NCBI RefSeq assembly: GCF_900104815.1
Contig: NZ_FNTD01000004.1
Span: 8,059,001 to 8,123,000, forward strand
DNA: 64,000 nucleotides
From: Streptomyces misionensis
GTDB lineage: Bacteria; Actinomycetota; Actinomycetes; Streptomycetales; Streptomycetaceae
Direction: 5' to 3'
Part shown: one piece after another, positions 1-8,752 of the stretch
How positions within the stretch are numbered: the first letter of the stretch is position 1
How the letters are laid out: each line of letters begins with the position of its first letter
Program-made: the position numbers and the translations under genes
The notes under the pieces: generated by a model
The model's database searches: none
What the model saw: only the letters and a program-made list of their open reading frames with translations
Told to the model about the DNA's origin: nothing

Positions 1-369
1 TCGGAAAGGCAACGTACGGGCGCTCCCGCCCCTCACGCCCCCGCACGCGGGCGACCACGCCACCATCGAAACGATACGGCAGACAGCAGACGGCCCTCAT
101 CGACCCGCCACCCACCCTGCCGGGTTTGATGCGACCCCGAGCGCCACCTGATACGCCGCGGATACAGATCGCCGCGGGGACAGCCGGCATGCCGGCCCAG
201 GGTTCTTACCGTTTCTGCGGGTGCGGCGGTGAGGCGGGGACCGGCCGGTGATTCGTGCGCGGGCCGGACAGCGGGCCGCCGCGGCCCTGCGCGCCGTGGA
301 AAGCGGGCTGAGTCTGCCGCAGCGGCTGCTGGACGCGGGCTTCGGCCCGGACTGCCCGGTGTCGGAGCA
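1..369. other. Left edge, no convincing gene
   Basis: I see no complete gene here. A short plus-strand frame from a GTG at 248 to a TAG at 371-373 (41 codons) has G/C-rich third positions and could be the 3' end of a decayed gene, but it matches no family I recognise and has no clear ribosome site. The longer frames covering the stretch are antisense shadows of the transporter that begins at 370. Confidence 0.4.
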
Positions 370-1653
370 CTAGACACCTTGGATGTGTCTCTGTGCGGCT
401 GGCACGACTTTGCCGATCGCGGTGGCGAGCGTGGCTCCGAGGACACTGACACCGATCAGGGTCAGCCAGATCGCGGCGGCCCCCGTGGACAGCAGCCCGG
501 AGAGGGCGGCCGGAGCTATTGCTCCCGCGACGCTTACGGCGAGCTGGTTGAGGGCCAGGTACCGGCCGCGGAGAGCGTCTGGGGCGCTCTCCGCGGCGAC
601 AGTCGACGTGATGGGGGCGCCGACGATTTCGCCGATGGTGTAGCTCATTGCGCCGAGCAGTACGACGCCGGCCGCGAGGGCGAGCGCGGCCACGCGGTCG
701 GCGGCGAGGAACAGGAGGTAGCCGGCCGCGAAGCAGGTGTGTGCGGCGACGAGGACGCGGCTGCGGATGCGCCCGCCGAGCGACCTGACGATGATGCCCT
801 GGGCGAAGCCGACCATCAGGGTGTTGAGCGTGAATACGGCGCCGGCGGTCCAGCCAGGCATTCCCAGCACGTCCACGGCGTAGACCGGAATCGCGATGTT
901 GAGGGCGAACAGGGAGAGCGCGAAGCACAGTTGATGCGCGACCACGGCCAGGTACCGCAGGTCCCGCAGAACGCACCCCCAGCCTCCAGCAGCTTCCTGG
1001 CCCACCTCGGGACGGGTGTTCGGCATGGCCCGCATCAGAACGAAGGCGCTGACATAGGACAAGGCATTGACGACCACGATCGCGGCGTAGACGCCGCGAG
1101 TCCCGAAGCCGACGGCGACCGCGGTGAGGAGGCCGCCGAATGCGTAGCCGAGGTTGCGTACCGACCCCAGGAAACCGAACCAGCGCTCGCGTCGGCCGGG
1201 CCCGGCCAACGCTGTGACGGTCACGCCGTAGCAGCTGAAGAACACCGCCCGCCCGGCACCGTTCAGCCAGGCACAGGCGATGATCTGCCATGTCTGGCCC
1301 ACGACGAGATACCCGGCGAAGCCGAGCGCCTGGGCCAGGTTCGCCGCCTGCAGCACCGGTCTGGCGCCGTACCTGTCGACCAGTCCTCCGGCCAGAGGGC
1401 CCACCGGGAGCGCCAGCAGCCCGGCCGTCGTCAGTGCCGCGCCCACCTGCACCAGTGTCAGCGACGTCGAGGCCAGGAAGTACAGCATCGAGACGGGGAC
1501 GAAGACACCGGTGCCGATCGAGTCGATGACGATCGCTGCGACGAAACGGCGGTGCCGAGCTATTGAGGGACGGGCTGTGCGATCCGGAGCAGTCACGGCC
1601 CCCGAAGGTATAGATTCGATACCGGTATCCACAACGCTACCGGAGTTGTGCAT
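370..1653 (-). CDS. MFS transporter, probable drug/metabolite exporter
   Basis: The 427-aa protein is hydrophobic, with about 12 predicted membrane segments starting near residue 38, and the length is usual for the major facilitator superfamily. A short loop near residue 100 carries a GGLVDRYGAR element, which is the MFS signature after helix 2. It probably exports a small toxic compound by proton antiport, because it is divergent from an HxlR regulator. The ATG at 1653 overlaps the regulator's ATG and has no ribosome site. A GTG at 1596 (residue 20, just before the first basic stretch) is a credible alternative start that would leave a real intergenic region. Family is certain, substrate unknown. 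Confidence 0.9.
   Translation of the reverse strand: MHNSGSVVDTGIESIPSGAVTAPDRTARPSIARHRRFVAAIVIDSIGTGVFVPVSMLYFLASTSLTLVQVGAALTTAGLLALPVGPLAGGLVDRYGARPVLQAANLAQALGFAGYLVVGQTWQIIACAWLNGAGRAVFFSCYGVTVTALAGPGRRERWFGFLGSVRNLGYAFGGLLTAVAVGFGTRGVYAAIVVVNALSYVSAFVLMRAMPNTRPEVGQEAAGGWGCVLRDLRYLAVVAHQLCFALSLFALNIAIPVYAVDVLGMPGWTAGAVFTLNTLMVGFAQGIIVRSLGGRIRSRVLVAAHTCFAAGYLLFLAADRVAALALAAGVVLLGAMSYTIGEIVGAPITSTVAAESAPDALRGRYLALNQLAVSVAGAIAPAALSGLLSTGAAAIWLTLIGVSVLGATLATAIGKVVPAAQRHIQGV
1630..1650. promoter_or_regulatory. Operator-like inverted repeat CACAAC-N9-GTTGTG
   Basis: A perfect 6-bp inverted repeat with a 9-nt spacer ends 1 nt before the HxlR start codon and includes its ribosome site (CGGAG at 1641-1645). 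HxlR proteins bind such sites as dimers and usually control themselves and a neighbouring gene. Binding here would block the regulator's own translation start region and lie at the 5' end of the divergent MFS gene. This is inferred from position and symmetry only. Confidence 0.5.
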
Positions 1654-2014
1654 GGGTAACGCCTACAACGTCATGGCCGCGACCTGCCCCAGCCGCACCG
1701 TGCTGCACCGGATCGGGGCGCGTTGGACGGTGTTCATCGTCAACGCGCTGGAGAACGGGCCGATGCGATTCACCGAGCTCAAGGCGCACATCCGGGGGAT
1801 CACATCGAAGGCGCTCACCGAGGCGCTTCGCGCGATGGAGTACGACGGTCTGGTCTCTCGCACGGAGATCCCCGCGAACCCCCCGCATGTCGAGTACGCC
1901 CTCACCGACCTCGGGCGGTCACTGCTGACACCCCTGCGCGCCGTCCGGGAATGGGCCGAGAGTCACGTCCCGCACATTGAACGCGCCCGCGCACAAGCCG
2001 ATGCGCGACGGTGA
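1652..2014 (+). CDS. HxlR-family winged-helix transcriptional regulator
   Basis: This 120-aa protein has the full HxlR layout: a Cys near the N-terminus (residue 12, in AATCPSRTVL), the RIGARWTVFIVNAL helix, the FTELKAHIRGITSKALTEAL recognition region, and a basic wing (SRTEIP...VEYALTDLG). Length is typical. The ATG at 1652 has CGGAG 6 nt upstream. HxlR proteins often sense reactive aldehydes, quinones or disulfide stress through the N-terminal Cys. It probably represses itself and the divergent MFS gene through the inverted repeat at 1630-1650. The ligand cannot be told from sequence. Confidence 0.92.
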   Translation: MGNAYNVMAATCPSRTVLHRIGARWTVFIVNALENGPMRFTELKAHIRGITSKALTEALRAMEYDGLVSRTEIPANPPHVEYALTDLGRSLLTPLRAVREWAESHVPHIERARAQADARR

Positions 2015-2416
2015 CTCCGTCCGGGGCGGGCGTGGTTGGCCCGGTCCTACTCGCAGCAGGCGAAGTCGGCCCGTCGCACCAGCCGTCCAGCTGCCTCACC
2101 TATGGGTCCGGGTAACTCAGCGGTCAGCCGGGCGGTCGTCGGCGGCACGGCACGATCGGCGCCGCACAAGCCGAGTTGGCGGTGCTGGTGGTGGGCGAAG
2201 CGACCCTAAGGGCCCGGGCCGAGAAGGGAACGAGGCCGGTGCAGGGCGATGCGGAAGGCGTGCCGGCGCCCATCGGCGGGCTGGGAGTGGGGGCCTGGCG
2301 AAGAGGTGGTGTTCACTACGGGCACGGCAGGTTGCCGGCCCTGGCGGCGGCGACCGTACGCGGCCCGGGCATGGACTGCGGAAGGTGCGGGTGTGGGCGA
2401 TCAGGGGGAGGCACGG
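2015..2416. other. Intergenic, no supported gene
   Basis: About 400 nt between the HxlR gene and the WD40 gene. The WD40 frame stays open back to an ATG at 2249, but codon use there is poor and the good ribosome site lies at 2404-2411, so I leave this part out of the gene. Nothing else recognisable. Confidence 0.4.
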
Positions 2417-4495
2417 GTGGCGGAGGACGAGCGGGAGGCGGCGCGCCGGGCGGAGATCGTACGGCGGTCGGTGACCCAACCGCGGGGAACCGGCGGCCAG
2501 GAGGCGGTGCCCGGGCAGGTGCTCGCGCTGGAGGCGCTGCGGTTCGGCTGGCGGCCCGAGGACGTCGGCGCGGGCGGTGCGTCGGACGCGCCGTGGGCGC
2601 CGGTCTGGGCGACCGGACGGGGCGCGGACGAGCGGCTGGTCCGCGTGCTGCGCTGCGTTGTGGACGGCCGGTTGGGCGTGTGGGACGGACGGCCCGTCGT
2701 GCTGGACCTGGACGGCAGAGGGGACCTGCGCGTCCGTGACGCGGTGACAGGGGAACGGCGGGCGGGCTTCGCGGCCGGTGGCGGGACCCGACTGGTGGCG
2801 GCCGTGCCGGACGGGAAGCGGCTGCTGGCGCTGACTGGCCGGGAGGAAGCGGACGGCGCCGGGCTGCCGGGCCGGCGGGAGAGCGCGGGCACGCTACGGC
2901 TGCGGGAGGTGGTGGACGGAACGCCGGTCGGGGTGCCGTTCGGGCCGGACAAGGGCCTGGCCATGGTGGCCGCCGGAGTCGTCGTGGACGGGCGGCCCGC
3001 GGTGGTGTGCGACGACCGCGACGGGCTGGTGCGGGTCTGGGACCCGGCCACCGGCTGCGAGATCGGCGATCCGTACGCGGGCCACGCCCCGGACGGACCG
3101 GCGTCCCTGGCCGTGGCGGAACGGGACGGCCGTACGGTCGTCGTGTCGGTGGGGCGGTGGACCGGGAATGTACGAGTGTGGGACCCGGCGACGGGGCGTG
3201 AGATCGCCGACGACGGCCTCACCGGACCGGTGCGCGAGGGCCCGCCGGGCAAGGCCGGGCGGATCGACGCCCTCCGCGTGCGGCGGTACCGCGGGCGGAC
3301 GTACATCGCGTTCGGCGGCCTCGCCCGCACCGTGCGGTGGCGGGCGCTGGACGACGCCGGGGTGAACGGCGTCCCCGAACCGTTCGTCGGGCTTGAACAG
3401 CCGGTGGTGGACGTGGAGTTCGGAGTGGCGGACGGGCAGCCCGCGGTGGTCGGGCTGGCCTTCGACGGAGAGGTGCGCGTGTGGCGGCCCGAGCGGCGTC
3501 GGCACGGCGGCGGCGCGATGGACGGACCCGCCACGGCACGGCGGGTGCGGGCGACGGCGCGGGTTGCCGGGCGATGGCTGGTCGTGGGCGACGACCCGGA
3601 CAGCGGCGAGACCGGGGCCTGGAACCCCGCCGACCCGCAGGCCGCGGTCATGGCGCTGACCAGGCATCGGGGAGGAGTGGCCGCCATGGCCACTCTGACG
3701 GAGACCGGCCGGACCCTGCTGGTCACCGCCGGGCACGAGGACCGACTGATACGGATCACCGACCTCGCGACGGCCACCCCGGCGTACCCGCCGATCGACT
3801 GCGGCGCCGAGCAGCCGCAGTGCCTGGCCACGGCCGTGCTCGACGGGCGACCGGCGGTGCTGGTCGGGAGCGCGGAGGGGACCGTACGGGTGTGGGACCC
3901 GGCAACAGGCCGGCAGCTGCGGCCCGCGCTGAAACCACCGCGCGAGGATGCGGTTCCGCGCCGGATCACGGCCCTCGCCGCCACCGCGTCCTCGGACAAC
4001 GGGCCGACCGTCGTCCTCATCGCACGCTCCGACCACACCGTACGGCGCTGGGATCTGAACCACTGGCAGCCGCTGGACGGGCCGATGCGCGGGCACCGGC
4101 GCGCGGTGTCCCGGATCGTGCCGGTGCGCTGCGGCGACGACGTGCTCGCCGTGACCGCGGCAGCGTTCGACCCGCAGCTGTGGGTCTGGGACGTGACCAC
4201 GGGGCGCGCCCGCGACATGCCCCTGCGCGGACACCGGGGCCTGATCACAGGCCTGGCCGTGACCAGGCTGGGCGGACGCCCGGTGGCGGTGAGCGGTGGC
4301 CATGACGGCACCGTACGGACGTGGGACGTGCGGCAGATGGCCGAGCTGGGCGAGCCGCTGCGCTTCCCCCACCGGGTAGGGAGCCTCGCCGCGCTGGGGG
4401 AGGAGGGCCTGATCGTCGGCTTCGGAGACGACCTGACGCTGCTGCGCCCCGCGGAGAGAGCACCTGGCTCGGACGACCCTTCCTCTGCGGGGTAG
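2417..4495 (+). CDS. WD40 repeat protein (beta-propeller)
   Basis: About 692 aa from a GTG at 2417 that follows a strong AGGGGGAGG site. After a charged helical N-terminus (about 60 residues) it is made of repeats ending in VRVWDPATG-type blocks. At least eight are visible, for example VRVWDPATG twice or more, IRITDLATA, VRRWDLNHW, LWVWDVTTG and VRTWDV, several with a preceding GH or GHRG turn. That fits one or two seven-blade propellers. There is no signal peptide, kinase or NACHT domain, so it is either a stand-alone scaffold or the C-terminal half of the longer effector-type WD40 proteins common in Streptomyces. Partners are unknown, and the flanking genes do not help. Confidence 0.85.
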   Translation: MAEDEREAARRAEIVRRSVTQPRGTGGQEAVPGQVLALEALRFGWRPEDVGAGGASDAPWAPVWATGRGADERLVRVLRCVVDGRLGVWDGRPVVLDLDGRGDLRVRDAVTGERRAGFAAGGGTRLVAAVPDGKRLLALTGREEADGAGLPGRRESAGTLRLREVVDGTPVGVPFGPDKGLAMVAAGVVVDGRPAVVCDDRDGLVRVWDPATGCEIGDPYAGHAPDGPASLAVAERDGRTVVVSVGRWTGNVRVWDPATGREIADDGLTGPVREGPPGKAGRIDALRVRRYRGRTYIAFGGLARTVRWRALDDAGVNGVPEPFVGLEQPVVDVEFGVADGQPAVVGLAFDGEVRVWRPERRRHGGGAMDGPATARRVRATARVAGRWLVVGDDPDSGETGAWNPADPQAAVMALTRHRGGVAAMATLTETGRTLLVTAGHEDRLIRITDLATATPAYPPIDCGAEQPQCLATAVLDGRPAVLVGSAEGTVRVWDPATGRQLRPALKPPREDAVPRRITALAATASSDNGPTVVLIARSDHTVRRWDLNHWQPLDGPMRGHRRAVSRIVPVRCGDDVLAVTAAAFDPQLWVWDVTTGRARDMPLRGHRGLITGLAVTRLGGRPVAVSGGHDGTVRTWDVRQMAELGEPLRFPHRVGSLAALGEEGLIVGFGDDLTLLRPAERAPGSDDPSSAG

Positions 4496-4882
4496 CGCGG
4501 GCGCTGCCGCCGCTTCGTGGGCACGGACAGGTGGTTGGGCGGTGGGCGGATCCAGGGGGCAGCCGAGGTGGTCCCGGTGGGCGGATTCCGGGGGCAGCCG
4601 GGGCGGGAGGGCCGCCGGCTCCCGCGGACGAGCCCTTCCACCCGCTGCAACCCGATGTCGACTACCGCACGTTGGCTGACCGCCTGGGACAGGTCCAGAC
4701 GCGTCCTCCCGGGTCCCGCACGCGGACTCGGCCTTCAGGTGCCGAGGTACCGGCGAATCGCCGCGCCGCTCCGCCCCGGGCGGCCGGCGCAGCCACGAGC
4801 GACGCACTCCATCGTCCGTGACTTCGCCATCGAACTCTGCGCACGGCCGCCTTGCCGCCGACAGGATCAGGTCGTTGTTTCC
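4496..4882. other. Intergenic with a 35-bp-period imperfect repeat
   Basis: No gene is supported. Two copies of a 25-nt segment (4541-4565 and 4576-4600, two mismatches, period 35) begin GGTGGGCGGAT and end GGGGGCAGCCG. Their role is unknown; replication slippage is enough to explain them. Confidence 0.4.
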
Positions 4883-5461
4883 CTACTTAAGGCGGTCGAG
4901 GAAGCCGAACACTCGGTGGGTGACCTGCGTCGCGGCGTGTTCGTCGTAGGACGGCAGGCTGCTGTCGGTGAACAGGTGCCTGTCGCCGGCGTAGAGGAAC
5001 AGCTCGGCATCCGTCGCCTTCTCGACGAGCGCGCGGGCGGCGTCCACATCACCCTCCCCGGCGAAGAACGGATCTGCGTCCATGCCGTGAATCTGAACCG
5101 GGACGTCTCGGGGCCAGGCGGCGCCGAACTCCGAGACCGGGACACACGCTTCGAGCAACAAGGCCCCCTTCGCTCCGGGGCGAGCCTGGGCCAGCTTCTG
5201 CGCCGGCAGGACGCCGAGCGAGAAGCCGACATAGACGAGTTCCGCAGGCAGCCCCTCGGCAGCGGCGGCTCCGCGCGCGATGATCGTGTCGAACCCGACG
5301 CTCTCGGCATAGGCGGCGCCTTCCTCAAGGCTGTCGAATACCTTCCCTTCGTACAGATCCGGCGCGTGGACGGTGTGTCCGGCCCGTCGCAACTGCTCGG
5401 CGAAACCGCGGACTCCGGCGGTCAGCCCCTGTCCATGGTGGAAGACCAGCACCTCAGCCAT
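4883..5461 (-). CDS. Dienelactone hydrolase family protein
   Basis: A 192-aa cytoplasmic alpha/beta hydrolase of the DLH family. The nucleophile elbow reads VGFSLG, so the nucleophile is Ser rather than the Cys of classical dienelactone hydrolases. The acid is probably in GMDADPFF, and the His in GDRHLFTDSS near the C-terminus. Length is slightly short but complete. GGGGAG lies 5 nt before the ATG. DLH enzymes open lactones formed in aromatic ring cleavage; here it is divergent from a quercetinase, so a role in flavonoid or depside breakdown is plausible but not shown. Confidence 0.85.
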   Translation of the reverse strand: MAEVLVFHHGQGLTAGVRGFAEQLRRAGHTVHAPDLYEGKVFDSLEEGAAYAESVGFDTIIARGAAAAEGLPAELVYVGFSLGVLPAQKLAQARPGAKGALLLEACVPVSEFGAAWPRDVPVQIHGMDADPFFAGEGDVDAARALVEKATDAELFLYAGDRHLFTDSSLPSYDEHAATQVTHRVFGFLDRLK

Positions 5462-5725
5462 GTTGCTCCCCTCGTACTGCGGTACCCAGGTGGCGCCGCG
5501 GCACGAGTATGGACCGCAGCACTGACATCCCCAGGCCTCGGCCGGACAGGACCAGGCTGGTGATCACTGTTCGGCAGCGCGAGCGGCACCGGGCCAGCGC
5601 GATGCTGTGCGATGCCTTCGCCGTCGGGCCGAGCGGCGCCTTCGTCAAGGGGATCGACAAGGGGGTCGACTCCTTGAGGACGAGGACAGATGGCGCACAG
5701 GGCACAGCACGACGCTTCCCCGGCT

Positions 5726-5754
5726 CTCCTATGTCAGGTAACCTGACATAGGAG
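5726..5754. promoter_or_regulatory. Perfect 29-bp palindrome upstream of queD
   Basis: Two 14-nt arms (left arm CTCCTATGTCAGGT) are perfectly complementary around a single A at 5740. The palindrome lies 38 bp before the queD start, in the 331-bp gap to the divergent hydrolase gene. Long perfect dyads of this type are operators for dimeric repressors of the MarR or TetR class. The MarR gene at 8753-9196, at the end of the same block, is the obvious candidate. No other gene is supported in 5462-5792. Confidence 0.65.
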
Positions 5755-5792
5755 TGATCGAGAGCCGGCCAGGCATTGAAAGCAGGTGTCCC

Positions 5793-6353
5793 ATGACCAT
5801 CGAGTACGCCACCAAGCACCGCAGCCGCTCGTTCATCCCGCCCGAGCCGGGCAAGCCGTACTTCATCGAGAAGGGCCTGGGCGACCGCGCCCACCTCTTC
5901 GGGGACCTCGTCACCGTCTACGCGGGCGGCGAGCAGACCGAGAACACCTTCAACTTCTTCACCGTCGAGGGGCCGAAGGGCGACATCATCCCCGCCCATG
6001 TCCACGCCGACACCCACGAGGTCTTCTACGTCACCGACGGGGCGGTCCGCCTTTTCGTCGAGGCCCAGGACGGAGAGCAGTACGAGAAGCTGTTGACCCC
6101 CGGCGACTTCGGCTTCGTCCCCAAGAACTGCACGCACGCCTACCGCATGGAGCGCCACCACAACCGGGTCGTCGGCGTGGCCGCGGGCCCCGGCGGCACC
6201 TTCGAGCGGTTCTTCGAGACCCTGGGCACACCCACGGAGGACCTCCGCCTGCCCAGCACGCCGTACGTGCCCGAGCCGGAGAAGTTCGGGACCGCCTCCC
6301 GCCAGTTCGACGTGCGCTTCCTGCCCGGGCACACCTGGCGCACGGAGAGCTGA
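5793..6353 (+). CDS. queD: Quercetin 2,3-dioxygenase (mono-cupin quercetinase)
   Basis: The 186-aa protein matches, as I remember it, the Ni/Co-type mono-cupin QueD of Streptomyces sp. FLA in length and wording (it starts MTIEYATKHR). The metal ligands of that enzyme are present at the same numbers: His69, His71, Glu76 (PAHVHADTHEVF) and His115 (KNCTHAYRM). It cleaves the flavonol C-ring with O2, releasing CO and a depside. The start at 5793 has an AGCAGG site; the frame stays open 13 codons upstream but those codons overlap the palindrome. Probably controlled by the palindrome at 5726-5754. The XapX and hydrolase genes downstream likely share the operon. Confidence 0.93.
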   Translation: MTIEYATKHRSRSFIPPEPGKPYFIEKGLGDRAHLFGDLVTVYAGGEQTENTFNFFTVEGPKGDIIPAHVHADTHEVFYVTDGAVRLFVEAQDGEQYEKLLTPGDFGFVPKNCTHAYRMERHHNRVVGVAAGPGGTFERFFETLGTPTEDLRLPSTPYVPEPEKFGTASRQFDVRFLPGHTWRTES

Positions 6354-6356
6354 CCG

Positions 6357-6503
6357 TTGCCCTACGTGAAGGCGTTGCTGGCCGGCGTCCTGGTCGGCGT
6401 GGCGTACGCGGTGGTGCGGGTGAAGTCGCCGGCGCCGCCGCCGGTCGCCCTGTTCGGACTGCTCGGCATGCTGCTGGGGCAGGCCCTCCTGGGGGCGCTG
6501 TGA
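6357..6503 (+). CDS. XapX-domain small membrane protein
   Basis: A 48-aa protein with two short hydrophobic helices around the RVKSPAPPPVALFGLLGMLLGQ core, which is the XapX (DUF1427) signature. It starts at a TTG 3 nt after queD; GGAGAG lies about 7 nt upstream, and a GTG at 6366 is an alternative. XapX proteins are tiny paired inner-membrane proteins often found near aromatic or purine catabolic genes, of unknown function. Missed by ATG-only gene finders because of its size and start codon. Its stop overlaps a GTG (GTGA) of a second XapX frame. Confidence 0.75.
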   Translation: MPYVKALLAGVLVGVAYAVVRVKSPAPPPVALFGLLGMLLGQALLGAL

Positions 6504-6801
6504 GCACACCCGCACCACCGTCGCCCGGCCGGCCCGTACCACCGCGTTCCTGCGCGCCGCCGCGCTGTCCTTCGCCGCGGGCGTCCTGATGGGCGCCGTC
6601 TACTGGGCGCTGAGCGTCCACTCGCCCGCGCCACCCCTGCTGGGCCTGACCGGGCTGTTCGGCATCGTCGTGGGGGAGCGGGCCGCGTCCGCCCTCCGTC
6701 ACGTCCGAGGAACAGATGCGATGACGACGAACACATGCGATGACGACGACCGCATCCGACGACGACCGCACTCGATGAGGAGCGCATCCGATGACGCGTG
6801 A
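6500..6801 (+). pseudogene. Second XapX-domain protein with an apparent 1-nt frameshift
   Basis: The GTG at 6500 overlaps the first XapX stop. Read from it, the frame gives VST and then runs into Pro-rich nonsense ending near 6589. One frame over, the sequence is a good XapX protein: helix AALSFAAGVLMGAVYWAL, then VHSPAPPLLGLTGLFGIVVGER. There is no start codon in that frame upstream of an ATG at 6589, inside helix 1. A missing base at about 6505-6509 explains this. The C-terminus is an Asp/Arg-rich tail encoded by degenerate GATGACGACGA repeats (6716-6794). It could be a true mutation or a sequence error. Confidence 0.6.
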
Positions 6802-7795
6802 CCTTCCCGCGAGCACACCGGCCCGGGCCACGGGCGCAGCCCGCCCCGGGCTCATCGACGTCCACGGCCACTTCGTCACCGACTCCTACGTCCGCCGGGC
6901 CAGGGCCGCCGGGCACGAGCGACCCGACGGAGTGCCCGCGTGGCCGACCTGGTCGGCCGAGGCGCACCTGGAGGTGATGGACCGCAGCGGCATCGACACG
7001 GCCGTGCTGTCGGTCTCCTCACCGGGTGTGTTCTTCGGCGACGCGGCGGCCGCCCGCGCGCTGGCCCGTGAGGTCAACGAAGAGGGTGCGCGTATCGTGC
7101 GGGATCATCCGGGCCGTTTCGGGCTGTTCGCCTCCCTGCCGCTGCCCGACGTCGACGGTGCCCTCGCCGAGATCGCGTACGCCTTCGACGAACTGGGCGC
7201 CGACGGCGTGATCCTGGAGAGCAACACCCACGGCGTCTACCTCGGCGACCCGCGCCTGGAGCCGGTCTTCGCCGAACTCGGCCGCAGGCAGGCCGTGGTG
7301 TTCCTGCACCCCACCTCGCCGGTGTGCTGGGAGCAGTCCGCGCTCGGCAGGCCCCGGCCCATGGTCGAGTTCATCTTCGACACCGCCCGCACCGTCACCG
7401 ACCTGCTGTTCGCCGGCACCCTGGAACGCCACCCGGGCCTGAACGTCGTCGTACCGCACTGCGGCGGCGCGCTGCCCGTCCTGGCCGACCGGATCAACGG
7501 GTTCATGAAGCTGTTCATGCAGGCCGGCACCCCCGCGCCGGACGCGGTCGCCCAGCTGCGCCGACTCCACTACGACCTGGCTGGTCCCGCCTTCCCCCGC
7601 CAGGTGCCGGCCCTGCTCGAGCTGGCCGACCCCGAGCGGCTGCTCTACGGCAGCGACTACTGCTGGACCCCGGCGCCGGCCGCCGAGGCGCACGCCGCTT
7701 CCTTCGACGCGGCCCCGTCTCCCGTGGACGGCACCACCTGGCGCACCCTGACCACCTCCAACGCACGCACCCTGCTGCCGCGCCTGGGCCGCTGA
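6791..7795 (+). CDS. Amidohydrolase-2 family protein (ACMSD-like)
   Basis: The 334-aa TIM-barrel protein has the metal motif D-x-H-x-H (IDVHGHF, His25 and His27), His173 (FLHPTSP), His223 (VPHCGG) and Asp289 (LLYGSDYCW). That is the layout of the aminocarboxymuconate semialdehyde / gamma-resorcylate decarboxylase group. Members decarboxylate or hydrolyse hydroxybenzoates without a redox cofactor. GAGGAG precedes the ATG by 9 nt. After quercetinase and depside cleavage, 2,4,6-trihydroxybenzoate would be a fitting substrate, but this is inference. It overlaps the end of the second XapX frame. Confidence 0.87.
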   Translation: MTRDLPASTPARATGAARPGLIDVHGHFVTDSYVRRARAAGHERPDGVPAWPTWSAEAHLEVMDRSGIDTAVLSVSSPGVFFGDAAAARALAREVNEEGARIVRDHPGRFGLFASLPLPDVDGALAEIAYAFDELGADGVILESNTHGVYLGDPRLEPVFAELGRRQAVVFLHPTSPVCWEQSALGRPRPMVEFIFDTARTVTDLLFAGTLERHPGLNVVVPHCGGALPVLADRINGFMKLFMQAGTPAPDAVAQLRRLHYDLAGPAFPRQVPALLELADPERLLYGSDYCWTPAPAAEAHAASFDAAPSPVDGTTWRTLTTSNARTLLPRLGR

Positions 7796-7830
7796 CCCGG
7801 CCCGCCGACCCCCGGAGGAGCGCACATCCC

Positions 7831-8748
7831 ATGCCCAGCCCTGAATCCCCTGTCCCCGCGTTCCCCATGGACCTGCTCGCCCCGCCGGACCCGGCCCGCC
7901 TGCCGCTGCCGCCGGCCGCCCGCGCCGTGCCGGGGGTACGGCTGCTGCGGGGTGCCGTCTACGGCGTCCCGGACGGAGCCCGGCCGCTGGAGGCGGACCT
8001 GTGGCTGCCCGAGGAGCGGTCCGGGCCCGTGCCGGTCGTCGTGTTCGTGCACGGCGGAGCCTGGCGCACCGGACTGCGCGACGACCTCGGCCCCCGGTTC
8101 CGGCACTGGACGCCCGGTCCGTTCGCCCGGCTGGTGCGGGCCGGACTCGCCGTGGTCTGCCCCGGCTACCGGCTCAGCGGCGAGGCCACCCACCCCGCGC
8201 AACTCGACGACCTGCGGATGCTGCTGGCCTGGCTGCACGGCCGGGCCGGCGAGCTCGGCCTGGACACCGGCCGCACGGTCCTGTGGGGCGAGTCCGCCGG
8301 CGGCCATCTCGCCGCGCTGGCCGCTGTGACGGCGCCCGGTGCGGCGGACACGGCCACGGTCCGCGGCTGCGCGACCTGGTACGCGCCCTCAGACCTCGTC
8401 CACCTTTTCGAGGACGCCGTGCATGGTGACGCCTGCGACCCCGCCACCTACGAGGCGCTCCTGCTCGGTGCGGCGCCCGCGGACGTCCCCGAGCGCGCCC
8501 GCGACGCCAGCCCGGTCGCCCATGTGACGGCGGATTCGCCGCCGTTCTTGATCCTGCACGGCACCGGGGACGCGATCGTGCCGTTCGCGCAGGGCGAGCG
8601 GCTGGCCGCCGCGCTGCGCCGGGCCGGGGTCCCGGTCGACTTCCGGCCGGTCTGCGGCGGCGACCACCTGTGGGTGGGCGTGGCGGAGGCCGGGGTGGAG
8701 CGGTGCTTCACCGCGACGCTGGAGTTCGCCGCCCGGTGCGTACGCTGA
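7831..8748 (+). CDS. Alpha/beta hydrolase, HSL-type esterase
   Basis: A 305-aa serine esterase. HGGAW at 74-78 forms the oxyanion hole, and GESAGG holds the nucleophile Ser155. The Asp lies in [10 protein letters not shown] and the His in GGDHLW near the C-terminus. It starts at an ATG with GGAGGAG upstream, 35 nt after the amidohydrolase, so it is probably in the same operon. In this context it could hydrolyse the depside ester made by quercetinase. No signal peptide is evident. Family certain, substrate inferred. Confidence 0.88.
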   Translation: MPSPESPVPAFPMDLLAPPDPARLPLPPAARAVPGVRLLRGAVYGVPDGARPLEADLWLPEERSGPVPVVVFVHGGAWRTGLRDDLGPRFRHWTPGPFARLVRAGLAVVCPGYRLSGEATHPAQLDDLRMLLAWLHGRAGELGLDTGRTVLWGESAGGHLAALAAVTAPGAADTATVRGCATWYAPSDLVHLFEDAVHGDACDPATYEALLLGAAPADVPERARDASPVAHVTADSPPFLILHGTGDAIVPFAQGERLAAALRRAGVPVDFRPVCGGDHLWVGVAEAGVERCFTATLEFAARCVR

Positions 8749-8752
8749 CCCC

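Noticed and set aside
4517..5563. Long plus-strand frame over the dienelactone hydrolase gene
   Set aside because: Antisense shadow; the minus-strand frame has the Ser-Asp-His motifs and a ribosome site.
5509..5751. 80-aa plus-strand frame before queD
   Set aside because: Starts inside the hydrolase-queD gap without a ribosome site, overlaps the palindrome, and has no coding character.
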